59,064 nucleotides of DNA from Planctomicrobium piriforme (lineage in GTDB: Bacteria > Planctomycetota > Planctomycetia > Pirellulales > UBA1268): the NCBI GenBank assembly GCA_945861585.1, contig CAMAVC010000009.1:1-59064 (forward strand), given 5' to 3'. The notes beneath the pieces are model-generated. The model saw only the letters and a program-made list of their open reading frames with translations. It did not search any database and had not been told where the DNA came from. Positions 28,218-35,881 of this stretch are shown piece after piece. Both the position numbers and the translations under genes were made by a program. Within the stretch, counting starts at the first letter, position 1, and every line of letters begins with the position of its first letter.

Positions 28218-28274
28218 ATGTGGAGCAAGCGTCCCGCTTGCAATTGCCAGGCAACCGAGACGGTTGCCCCACAT
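28218..28274. repeat. Three-way-junction-like hairpin element after valS
   Basis: An outer stem ATGTGG/CCACAT encloses two hairpins, GCAAGC-GTCCC-GCTTGC and GGCAACCG-AGA-CGGTTGCC. All stems are perfect. The element lies 9 bases after the valS stop and may act as a terminator or RNA-stability structure, or be one copy of a mobile intergenic repeat. Confidence 0.6.
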
Positions 28275-28385
28275 ATTTCCGCCGAGCCGTGAAACGACCG
28301 CTCGATTCGGGTACCATCTAACGGAGGGTGGACGCTGGCGGTCGCGACCGTCGCACGCCCTCTCGCCGCACGCCGGAGCAGAAAT

Positions 28386-28787
28386 ATGAGCGTCCAGATG
28401 GAACTCTCGCGGATCATCATCAGCGAGATCAACGACCAGCAGGTTGTCTACCTCAAAGAGGTCGAGGGCGACCGCACCTTTCCGATCCTGATCGGCCTGT
28501 TCGAGGCCACGAGCATCGATCGCCGGGTGAAGCACCACCAGTCGCCCCGGCCGCTCACGCACGATCTGCTCGTGGCGAGCGTCGAACTGCTCGGGGGTGA
28601 ATTTCAGGACGTCGTGATCAGCGAGCTCAAGGAGCACACCTACTTCGCCACGATCCGCGTCTTGAACGACGGCGAACTCGTGGAGATCGACGCCCGGCCG
28701 TCCGACGCGATTGCCGTGGCGGTCACATGCGAGCCGAACCTGCCGATCTACGTGGCGGAAGAGGTGCTGGAAAACGTGTTGGGATGA
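28386..28787 (+). CDS. DUF151 bifunctional nuclease family protein
   Basis: 133 residues, the single-domain DUF151 family. Related plant and bacterial proteins are described as having both DNase and RNase activity. Conserved features are LPILIG-like FPILIGLFEA near 35-44, RPLTHDLL, and the C-terminal ARPSDAIAVAV block near 103-113 typical of the family. The start ATG follows an AGCAG purine patch. It stands alone between valS and the rhodopsin operon; its cellular role is unknown. Confidence 0.88.
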   Translation: MSVQMELSRIIISEINDQQVVYLKEVEGDRTFPILIGLFEATSIDRRVKHHQSPRPLTHDLLVASVELLGGEFQDVVISELKEHTYFATIRVLNDGELVEIDARPSDAIAVAVTCEPNLPIYVAEEVLENVLG

Positions 28788-28861
28788 GAAAAGCGGTCTT
28801 CCGTGCCGCGTGCGGCGGTCGCCCGTTGCTGGGCAGATCGTGATCGTCGGCAGGTCCCGGC

Positions 28862-28891
28862 TTGCAGAAGTGTCCCCGTGCGGTCTATCAT
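28862..28891 (+). promoter_or_regulatory. Candidate promoter of the rhodopsin-carotenoid operon
   Basis: TTGCAG and TATCAT are separated by 18 bases and lie about 160 bases before the rhodopsin ATG, giving a long untranslated leader. The hexamers resemble housekeeping -35/-10 elements. No other good pair was seen between the DUF151 gene and the rhodopsin gene. Confidence 0.35.
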
Positions 28892-29053
28892 CTCGCCAGT
28901 CACAGCGAGGGGGAGGCGTGAAGAGCCGGTCACAAGGGCAATTTGCGATGCCAGTGGTCAGTTCGACGCCGCTTGCTCAGGGAAACTGGCGACTGCCGTT
29001 GCAACAGTGGAGCGGCGAATTTTGTTTCAACATCACACGAAATAGGTGAAGCA

Positions 29054-29908
29054 ATGATTGAAGGTTTGCTTTTGTTGGGGTCGGCGATGCCCGACCTGTC
29101 GGTGTTCCAGTACAACGCTGTGGACAACATTTTTTCGATGACGGTTGCGACGATGGGAGCGGCCGCGCTGTTCCTGTTCATGGCTCGCGCGCATGTCGAT
29201 CCGGAATACCGGCCCGCCCTGCTCGTTTCGGGCTTGGTGGTGTCGATCGCCTGCTATCACTATTTCATGATTCGCCACAGTTGGCACGGCGCCTACACGC
29301 TGGCGGACGGTGGCTATAAGGGCAGCGGCGCCGCCTTCAATGACTTCTATCGGTATGCCGACTGGATCCTCACCGTGCCGCTGTTGATGGTCGAACTGGT
29401 GGCCGTCCTCCGGCTGCCGGCTGCCAAGGCGACGAGCCTGCTGACACGGCTGGTGATCGCAGCGGCGTTGATGATCGCCCTCGGCTATCCGGGCGAGGTG
29501 ATCTCAGATCCGGCGCGGTGGTCCGAGCGGGTCATCTGGGGCGGCCTGTCGTCGATCCCCTTCTTCTACATCCTGTACGTGCTCTGGACGGAGCTGACGA
29601 ACTCGCTCGACAGCCAGCCGCCCGCGGCCCGCAGGCTCCTCGAGATCGCCCGGCTGGTGATCCTTGTCACGTGGGCTGTGTACCCGATCGCCTACGCGCT
29701 CGGTGGCACGCCTGAAGCCCTCGCGGCGAAGGCCGGCACCGCGAATGCGGCCAACGGCATCGTTGGGGCCAATGGCGTCGTTGGGCTGCAGATTGGCTAC
29801 GCGATCGCCGACATGACCGCCAAGGCTGGGTTTGGCGTGCTGATCTATCTGATCGCCCGGGCCAAGAGCACGAAGACGGCAGCGCACGAGGCGTATGCCA
29901 CGGCCTGA
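29054..29908 (+). CDS. Microbial rhodopsin, proteorhodopsin/xanthorhodopsin-like proton pump
   Basis: 284 residues, seven predicted membrane helices. Helix C reads RYADWILTVPLLMVEL: Arg100, counterion and proton acceptor Asp103, Thr107 and proton donor Glu114, the DTE triad of outward proton pumps. Leu111 is at the spectral-tuning position (Leu = green-absorbing). His69 in CYHYFMIR matches the proteorhodopsin His75. Helix F has TWAVYP. The retinal Schiff-base Lys is 257 in ADMTAKAGFG with Asp253 four residues earlier. Helix E IWGGLSSIPF places Gly163 where xanthorhodopsins have their carotenoid fenestration. AGGTGA lies just before ATG 29054. It is the first gene of a run that supplies its retinal. 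Function is inferred from residues, not tested. Confidence 0.95.
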   Translation: MIEGLLLLGSAMPDLSVFQYNAVDNIFSMTVATMGAAALFLFMARAHVDPEYRPALLVSGLVVSIACYHYFMIRHSWHGAYTLADGGYKGSGAAFNDFYRYADWILTVPLLMVELVAVLRLPAAKATSLLTRLVIAAALMIALGYPGEVISDPARWSERVIWGGLSSIPFFYILYVLWTELTNSLDSQPPAARRLLEIARLVILVTWAVYPIAYALGGTPEALAAKAGTANAANGIVGANGVVGLQIGYAIADMTAKAGFGVLIYLIARAKSTKTAAHEAYATA

Positions 29909-29943
29909 TCGGACCTTTCTTCTTGCGGCGGAAGAGTGATGAC

Positions 29944-30906
29944 ATGCACGCGGCCTCGGTAATCTTGCTCTGCTGGGCAACGATCGGGGCCGCGTGCTTT
30001 TTTTCTGCGGCCGTGGCCAGTGTCACAGCCGGCGTTTTGGCGGTGCTCGTTGCGATGGTCGGCCTCCCGCACGGGGCGGCCGATCATCGCTTTGCCCGGC
30101 CGCGACTCGAACCGGTGTTGGGGGTTGCGTGGTTGCCGGTGTTTCTCGCCGTGTATCTGGCCGTTGCGGTGGTGGTCGCGTGCGGCTGGTTCGTCGCGCC
30201 GGCTGCCACGATCGTGGCGTTTTTCCTGGCGTCGGCCTGGCACTTCGGCCAGGAGGAATCGCGGCTTCCGATCGGCCCGCGAATCCTGCGGCCAGCGTTT
30301 CGATTCGCCCGCGGAGGGCTCGTGATCTGGACGCCGCTGGTGTTTCAAGGTCGGGAGGTCGGCGAGATCCTCGGCCTGGTTGCGCCGGGGGGCTCCGGCC
30401 CCGCCATCCAGCACGCCACCATCTTGCTGACGGCCTGCTCATGGATCATGCTGCCGACCGCGGCTGCCGCCTGGGCGCTCCAGGGTCTGGTGGCCGCCAG
30501 AAGGAGCGGGCGGGTGCGGCAGCTCTTGTGGATCGACAACGCACTCGTCGCGTCACTGGTCGCTCTCTTCGCCGTGGCGAGTCCGTTGGTGAGCTTCCCG
30601 GTTTATTTCTGCGCCTGGCATTCGGCCCGGGGACTCAAGCGACTCCGCCGCGAGCTTGGCGAGAGCTGGCAGGAGTTGGCCACGAGCCTCGCGCCCTTGA
30701 CCGCAACCGCGATCGCCCTCATCGGGCTGGCGGCGTGGCTGGTGCTCAGCGGGTCGGGCTGGAACGAAACGCTCATCCGTGCGACGTTCATCGGTTTGAG
30801 CGCCGTGGCCGTCCCGCACCTGCTCCTGCATGGCATCGCCCCGCTGCTCGATGCGGCTCTTCGGCGACGAACGACGGAGCCGCTGCGCTGCGGGAGCCCC
30901 GCATGA
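29944..30906 (+). CDS. blh: Brp/Blh family beta-carotene 15,15'-dioxygenase
   Basis: 320 residues, integral membrane enzyme that splits beta-carotene into two retinal molecules. The iron-ligand His residues of the family are visible in GLPHGAADHRF (about 41-51), SAWHFGQEE, FCAWHSARG and VPHLLLHGI. Multiple hydrophobic helices cover the chain. It follows the rhodopsin gene by 35 bases and its end overlaps the lycopene cyclase start as ATGA, so it lies in the same transcript. It directly provides the chromophore for the rhodopsin upstream. The ATG at 29944 is preceded by GGCGGAAGAG; the alternative upstream start is 21 bases away. Confidence 0.93.
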   Translation: MHAASVILLCWATIGAACFFSAAVASVTAGVLAVLVAMVGLPHGAADHRFARPRLEPVLGVAWLPVFLAVYLAVAVVVACGWFVAPAATIVAFFLASAWHFGQEESRLPIGPRILRPAFRFARGGLVIWTPLVFQGREVGEILGLVAPGGSGPAIQHATILLTACSWIMLPTAAAAWALQGLVAARRSGRVRQLLWIDNALVASLVALFAVASPLVSFPVYFCAWHSARGLKRLRRELGESWQELATSLAPLTATAIALIGLAAWLVLSGSGWNETLIRATFIGLSAVAVPHLLLHGIAPLLDAALRRRTTEPLRCGSPA

Positions 30907-32111
30907 CACCGCCTTCCATGTCAGCTGCCCCGGATTTCGACTATTGCATCGTGGGGGGTGGCCTGCAGGGCTGCCTCTTGGCCCATGCGCTGGCCTGGCA
31001 CCGGCCGGAGGCGACCGTCCTGCTTGTGGAACGGGCCGCTGAGCTGTGCGGCAATCACACGTGGTCGTTTCACGAAACGGACGTCGCCGAGGGGGCGCGA
31101 AGCTGGTTCGATCCGCTGGTCTCCTGCCGCTGGCCCGGCTATCGCGTCAGGTTTCCAGGGCTGACGCGGCGGGTCAGTCTCCCCTACGCGACGATCACCT
31201 CCGACCGCCTTCGCGAGGCGACGCTGTCGCTGGCAGGCGGAGTGGAAGGGACGGCTCGCCCCGGCCGACTCGTCATTCGCACCGGCGAGACGTGCGAGAT
31301 CCTCTCGCCGACCGCCGTGAGAGTCGGCGGAACCGCCGACATTTCCTGCCGGGAGGTGCTTGACTGTCGTGGGCGGACGGCCCAGACGGCGTCGCCGGGC
31401 GGAGCGGGCTACCAGACCTTCATCGGTCATGAGTACGAAACCGCCGGGCGTTGGCCGGCAGCGGAACCGACGGTCATGGACGTTCGGGCCGACCAGGCCG
31501 CCGGCTTCGAATTTCTCTACGAACTGCCGCTGGGGCCCGACCGCGTGCTGCTCGAATACACGCGCTTCCATGAGGAGCCGGCCTGTGACGAATCGCGGGC
31601 CGACGATCTGATCGCGACGCGGCTGGCTGAGGCCGGCGCACCATCCGCAAAACTGATTCGAACCGAGACGGGGTGTCTGCCGATGCCGTATGCGGCGGCA
31701 GCCAGTCGCGCGGGGTCGTCGCTGGCAGGCGGCTATGCCGGCGGCTGGTACCACGCCGCCACGGGATATTCGATGCCGCTGGCGGTTCGCTTCGCAGAGC
31801 TCGTGGCCCGGGCCCGCCCAGACCAGGTTGCCGCGGCGATCGCCGGGGCCGCCGCGGAGGACCGGCTCCGGCGGGGCTTCGCCCGCTTTCTCAACCGGCT
31901 GCTGTTTTGCCTGGTCAGGCCCACAGACCGCTGGAAGATCTTTCAGCGGTTCTACCGCGTCCTGCCGGAAGAGCGCATCGCCCGATTTTACGCCCATCGC
32001 TTCACGTTCACCGATGCAGCCCGGATCGTGATCGGCTGGCCGCCCTCCGGCTTGGCTCCGATTCGGTTTGCCAGGTCGTTCGTCTCACTCCCTGGTCCGG
32101 TGGCGACATGA
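30903..32111 (+). CDS. crtY: Lycopene beta-cyclase, CrtY type
   Basis: 402 residues, FAD/NAD-binding flavoprotein cyclising lycopene to beta-carotene. The dinucleotide fingerprint is CIVGGGLQGCLLAHAL near 14-29, followed by the proteobacterial CrtY signature GNHTWSFH. Other conserved blocks are EYTRFHEEP and AGGWYHAATGYSMPLAVRFA near 280-299. The first ATG overlaps the blh stop by four bases; a second ATG 15 bases later would also work. The last four bases overlap crtE. It provides the substrate for Blh. Confidence 0.93.
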   Translation: MTPPSMSAAPDFDYCIVGGGLQGCLLAHALAWHRPEATVLLVERAAELCGNHTWSFHETDVAEGARSWFDPLVSCRWPGYRVRFPGLTRRVSLPYATITSDRLREATLSLAGGVEGTARPGRLVIRTGETCEILSPTAVRVGGTADISCREVLDCRGRTAQTASPGGAGYQTFIGHEYETAGRWPAAEPTVMDVRADQAAGFEFLYELPLGPDRVLLEYTRFHEEPACDESRADDLIATRLAEAGAPSAKLIRTETGCLPMPYAAAASRAGSSLAGGYAGGWYHAATGYSMPLAVRFAELVARARPDQVAAAIAGAAAEDRLRRGFARFLNRLLFCLVRPTDRWKIFQRFYRVLPEERIARFYAHRFTFTDAARIVIGWPPSGLAPIRFARSFVSLPGPVAT

Positions 32112-33106
32112 CTGCACATCCTCTCGGCTTCGCCGGCGCCTCGCACCAGACCGCCCGCACCCGGCATGGCTGGTCCAAGGCTCTCCAACTCACCCCCGAT
32201 CTCTATCCCGGCGTGGGCGGCAAGCGGCTGCGGGCAACCCTGCTCGAGCGGGCCTATGCATTCGCCGGCGGCAGCTCGGCGGCTCCCGCACTGATCGTCG
32301 ATGCGGTCGAGATGCTGCATGCCGGCTCGCTCGTGATCGACGACTTCGAAGACGACTCGCTCACCCGCCGCGGCCAGCCGGCACTTCATCAGGTGATCGG
32401 GCCGGCCCGGGCCGTCAACGCCGGCAACTGGATGTATTTCCGGGCGCTCGAACTGGCGGCGGCCGCCCTCGACGATCCCGCCCGGTCGGCGGCGCTCGTG
32501 GGCAGGTGCATCACGGTGGCCCGGCAGTGTCATGAGGGTCAGGCGCTCGATCTGGCCACCCGGATCGACGAAGTCACGCCGCGGCAGGCCCAGGTCACGG
32601 CGCTGGCGATCTCGCGGTGGAAGACGGGCCGCCTCGCATCCCTGGCAGCCTGGTGCGGGGCCCACGCCGCCGGGGGAGATCCGCAGACTCTGCAAGCCGT
32701 GGCCGCCTTCGGCTGCCGGGTGGGCATCTGCCTGCAGATGAAAAACGACCTCGACGAACTCTGCGACCTGCTCGACGGGTCGGATCGGTGCGACGACCTC
32801 CGCAACCGCCGCGTCACCTGGCCCTGGGCCTGGGCCGCCAGCGAGCTGTCGGCCGGGCAGTTCGCAGCCTGGCAGCGTCGCCTCCGCCGGTCTGTCGAGC
32901 AGCCGGACGCGTTCCGCCCGCTCGCCAAGGATCTGCTCGAGGCCACCCACCGCCGGGCTGCGACGGCGATCAACGCCCGGCTCGACCGGGCGATCGACAG
33001 GCTCGCCGGCGCGACGGGCGGCAGCCGCGAAGCCGGCTCGCTGGCCGCGGTCTGCGACGCCCTGCGGATCGCCAACGAGCCCACGAAGGCGGAGGCTCTG
33101 CCGTGA
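32108..33106 (+). CDS. crtE: Polyprenyl (GGPP-type) diphosphate synthase
   Basis: 332 residues, trans-isoprenyl diphosphate synthase. GVGGKRLRATLLE carries the substrate-binding GKRxR, and LVIDDFEDDSLTRRG the first Asp-rich DDxxD motif. The second Asp-rich motif is degenerate, MKNDLDELCDLLDG, which is seen in some family members. Position between crtY and crtI points to geranylgeranyl diphosphate production for carotenoids; product chain length cannot be read from sequence with certainty. Start ATG overlaps crtY; its stop overlaps the crtI start as GTGA. Confidence 0.88.
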   Translation: MTAHPLGFAGASHQTARTRHGWSKALQLTPDLYPGVGGKRLRATLLERAYAFAGGSSAAPALIVDAVEMLHAGSLVIDDFEDDSLTRRGQPALHQVIGPARAVNAGNWMYFRALELAAAALDDPARSAALVGRCITVARQCHEGQALDLATRIDEVTPRQAQVTALAISRWKTGRLASLAAWCGAHAAGGDPQTLQAVAAFGCRVGICLQMKNDLDELCDLLDGSDRCDDLRNRRVTWPWAWAASELSAGQFAAWQRRLRRSVEQPDAFRPLAKDLLEATHRRAATAINARLDRAIDRLAGATGGSREAGSLAAVCDALRIANEPTKAEALP

Positions 33107-34653
33107 GCTTGGCGACCGTCGCAGGGCCGCGTCTGCCGCGGTCAGGCACAGGCTTGCACAAGCGGGCGGCGGTGATCGGCAGCGGCTTCGGCGGCCTCGC
33201 CGCGGCCATCCGCCTGCAGTCGATGGGCTTCGAGACGGTCTGCTACGAGGCCCACGATCAGCCCGGTGGCCGGGCCGCTGTCTACGAGGACGGCGGCTAC
33301 ATCTTCGATGCCGGGCCGACCGTCATCACCGCCCCGCACTGTCTGGAAGAGCTGTTCGCGCTCTCCGGCCGGCGGCTGGCCGACTATGTCCGCCTGTTGC
33401 CGGTGACTCCGCTCTACCGGCTCCAGTGGAGCGACGGCGTGGCCTTCGATTACGTCGCCGACGAGGCGGGGCTGATCGAGCAGGTCCGGCGGGTGAGCCC
33501 CAAAGATGTGGACGGCTACCGGCGGTTCGCCGATTACTCGCGGCAGGTGTTCCAAAAGGGATACGAGGAGCTCGGCGCCGTCCCCTTTCTCCACTTCACC
33601 GACATGCTCCGGGCCGCCCCGCATCTGGCCCGCCTGCGGGCCGACCGGAGCGTCTACGCGACCGTTTCACGATTCGTCAAAGACGAACACCTCCGGCAGG
33701 CGTTCAGCTTTCACCCCCTGCTCGTCGGCGGGAATCCGCTGGAGACGAGCTCCATTTACACGCTGATTCACTGGATCGAGCGGAAGTGGGGCGTGTTTTT
33801 TCCCGAGGGGGGCACCGGGGCGCTCGTCCGCGGCCTGGTGCGGCTCTTTCAGGATCTCGGCGGCACGCTGCGCCTCGACACGCCGGTCGACCGAGTCACG
33901 CTCGAAACCGCGGGCGACGCGACCAGGCACGTCATCCACGTCGCCGGCGGGCCGCCGGAGGCGTTCGATGTGGTCGTCTCCAACGCCGACGTCCACCACA
34001 CCTATTCGAGACTCTACCGCGGGGTCGCCGCAGCCGGCCGTCGACAGCGGCGGCTCGAGCGAATGGCCTGGTCGATGTCACTGTTCGTGCTCTATTTCGG
34101 CACCAACCGGCGGTATCCGCACCTGGCCCACCACACGATCCTGTTCGGGCCGCGGTTCCAAGGCCTGCTGCGCGACGTCTTCCACGGCCATCGCCTGCCC
34201 GAAGACTTCAGCCTCTACCTCCACGCCCCCACGATCACCGACCCGGGCATGGCTCCGCCGGGAGGGGAGTCGTTCTACGTGCTCAGCCCCGTGCCTCACC
34301 TGGGCAACGCGGCGATCGACTGGGAGGCGGTGGCCACCAGCTACGGCGACGCGATTCTCGCGTCACTCGAGCCGCACCTGCCGGGGTTGCGAGATGCGGT
34401 CGTGATCCGTCGGCACTGCACGCCCGCCGACTTCGCCAGCCGGTTCAACGCCCATCACGGGTCGGCCTTCTCGGTCGCTCCGACGCTGATGCAGAGCGCC
34501 TACCTCCGTCCTCACAACCGCGATCCGGACATCCCCGGGCTGTACCTCGTCGGAGCGGGCACCCACCCAGGGGCCGGCGTGCCCGGCGTCGTCAACTCCG
34601 CCAAGGCCACCTGCGACACGATCGCGGCTGACTTCCATGTTGTCGGCAGTTAG
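33103..34653 (+). CDS. crtI: Phytoene desaturase, CrtI type
   Basis: 516 residues, FAD-dependent desaturase converting phytoene to lycopene. The N-terminal fingerprint AAVIGSGFGGLAAAIRL leads into GGRAAVYEDGGYIFDAGPT, and the C-terminal CrtI signature is GLYLVGAGTHPGAGVPGV near 485-502. Start is GTG at 33103, overlapping the crtE stop; GGAGG lies 7 bases upstream and no suitable ATG precedes the flavin domain, so GTG is preferred. Overlaps crtB by 17 bases. Number of desaturation steps (four to lycopene) is inferred from the presence of a lycopene cyclase. Confidence 0.92.
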   Translation: MSLATVAGPRLPRSGTGLHKRAAVIGSGFGGLAAAIRLQSMGFETVCYEAHDQPGGRAAVYEDGGYIFDAGPTVITAPHCLEELFALSGRRLADYVRLLPVTPLYRLQWSDGVAFDYVADEAGLIEQVRRVSPKDVDGYRRFADYSRQVFQKGYEELGAVPFLHFTDMLRAAPHLARLRADRSVYATVSRFVKDEHLRQAFSFHPLLVGGNPLETSSIYTLIHWIERKWGVFFPEGGTGALVRGLVRLFQDLGGTLRLDTPVDRVTLETAGDATRHVIHVAGGPPEAFDVVVSNADVHHTYSRLYRGVAAAGRRQRRLERMAWSMSLFVLYFGTNRRYPHLAHHTILFGPRFQGLLRDVFHGHRLPEDFSLYLHAPTITDPGMAPPGGESFYVLSPVPHLGNAAIDWEAVATSYGDAILASLEPHLPGLRDAVVIRRHCTPADFASRFNAHHGSAFSVAPTLMQSAYLRPHNRDPDIPGLYLVGAGTHPGAGVPGVVNSAKATCDTIAADFHVVGS

Positions 34654-35560
34654 CGGCCCGGCCGCGGGGGAATCGATCCGGCGGCACAGCCGCTCGTTCT
34701 CGTTTGCCAGCCGGCTCTTGCCGGCAGCCAAGCGGGCCGACGTCGAGCGTCTCTACGCCTGGTGTCGGTGGTGCGACGACGGCGTCGACACCGCCGCCGC
34801 GCCAGAGGAGGCGTTGGAGTTCGTCCACCAAGCCGACGACGACGTGCGCCGGATCGCCGCCGGCACAAGGCCGGTCGCCCCTGAGAGCCTCTGGCTGGCG
34901 GAGCTCGTCGGCCGGCACGCCCTGCCGATCGCGGCGGCGTCGGCCCTGCTCGAGGGCATGCGGTCAGACCTCACGCCGGCGGCCGGCTTCCACGAGGCCG
35001 ACCTCTGGCGATATTGCTTCCGCGTCGCCGGGGCCGTCGGCGTGCTCATGTGTCCGATCCTCGGCCTCGAGGATCGCCGCCATCTCCCCCATGCCGCGGC
35101 GCTCGGCATGGGCATGCAGCTCACGAACATCGCCCGCGACGTCGCGGAAGACTGGCGGCGGAGTCGCTGCTACCTGCCGATCGAATGGACCGATGGCCTG
35201 CGGCCAGACGGCGGGCCGCCCGACCCAGCGCGGGTGCGGCGGGGCGTGCGGACGATCCTCGAGGTCGCCAACGGCTATTACACCGCCGGGCAGGCGGGGA
35301 TCGCGGCGCTCGATGCCGATTCCCGCTTGGCTGTGCGGGCGGCGGCGAGAATCTATCATGCGATCGGAACCAGGATCAGAAGGCGAGGCTACGAGGTGCT
35401 CGACGAGCGGGCCCGGGTCTCGACGATCGCAAAGTTCGGGCTCTTCGCCGGCGCGATGCTCATGCCTGCCGGCGGCCGGCCGAGGCAACTCGATGACTCG
35501 GCTCGGCGAGCCCTCAGCACTGCGGAACGATCTCTTGAACAACATGGAGTCTTGTCATGA
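34637..35560 (+). CDS. crtB: Phytoene synthase
   Basis: 307 residues, squalene/phytoene synthase family, condensing two GGPP to phytoene. Visible motifs are SRSFSFASRLLP near 18-29, YAWCRWCDDGVD with the first Asp-rich motif, and GMGMQLTNIARDVAEDWRRSRCYLP with the second (NxxRDxxED). Start ATG lies inside the end of crtI, and the stop overlaps the following small membrane-protein gene as ATGA, so translation is coupled. Confidence 0.93.
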   Translation: MLSAVSGPAAGESIRRHSRSFSFASRLLPAAKRADVERLYAWCRWCDDGVDTAAAPEEALEFVHQADDDVRRIAAGTRPVAPESLWLAELVGRHALPIAAASALLEGMRSDLTPAAGFHEADLWRYCFRVAGAVGVLMCPILGLEDRRHLPHAAALGMGMQLTNIARDVAEDWRRSRCYLPIEWTDGLRPDGGPPDPARVRRGVRTILEVANGYYTAGQAGIAALDADSRLAVRAAARIYHAIGTRIRRRGYEVLDERARVSTIAKFGLFAGAMLMPAGGRPRQLDDSARRALSTAERSLEQHGVLS

Positions 35561-35766
35561 AGTGGGAAGCCTGGAGCGTCGTGTTCACCGGTCTGTCGCT
35601 GACGAGCGTGACGGCGGTCGTCCTGTTTCTTCTTGTCGCCATCAATCCGAAGGACGCCGCCTACGGCTCGATGCCGCTGGTTTACGCGGGCGGTTTGGTG
35701 ATCGTGGCGTTGGCCTTCAATCGGGCCTCGGCCTGGGCCGCCCGCAAGGCTCCGCCACAGCCGTGA
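35557..35766 (+). CDS. Small two-helix membrane protein in the carotenoid operon
   Basis: 69 residues, no recognised family. Two hydrophobic segments are visible: FTGLSLTSVTAVVLFLLVAI (about 10-29) and PLVYAGGLVIVALAF (about 40-54), followed by a basic, Ala-rich tail ending RKAPPQP. The ATG overlaps the crtB stop by four bases, so it is translated from the same mRNA. Its placement suggests a link to carotenoid or rhodopsin function in the membrane, for example anchoring the enzymes; that is a guess. Confidence 0.75.
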   Translation: MKWEAWSVVFTGLSLTSVTAVVLFLLVAINPKDAAYGSMPLVYAGGLVIVALAFNRASAWAARKAPPQP

Positions 35767-35826
35767 GAACCCGGCGGGCCCTCGGCGATTACGGCCGACC
35801 GAGCCAGTACAAAAGCACTCCTTGAA

Positions 35827-35859
35827 GAAACCCCGTCAGGGGGCTAATTTTCCGGTTTC
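35827..35859 (+). promoter_or_regulatory. Stem-loop in the desaturase leader
   Basis: GAAACC at 35827-35832 pairs with GGTTTC at 35854-35859, enclosing a smaller CCCC-GTCA-GGGG hairpin and a TTTT run. It separates the carotenoid operon from the desaturase coding start and could be a weak terminator or attenuator. No match to a known riboswitch. Confidence 0.3.
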
Positions 35860-35881
35860 TACCCTGCGACAGAGGACGGTC

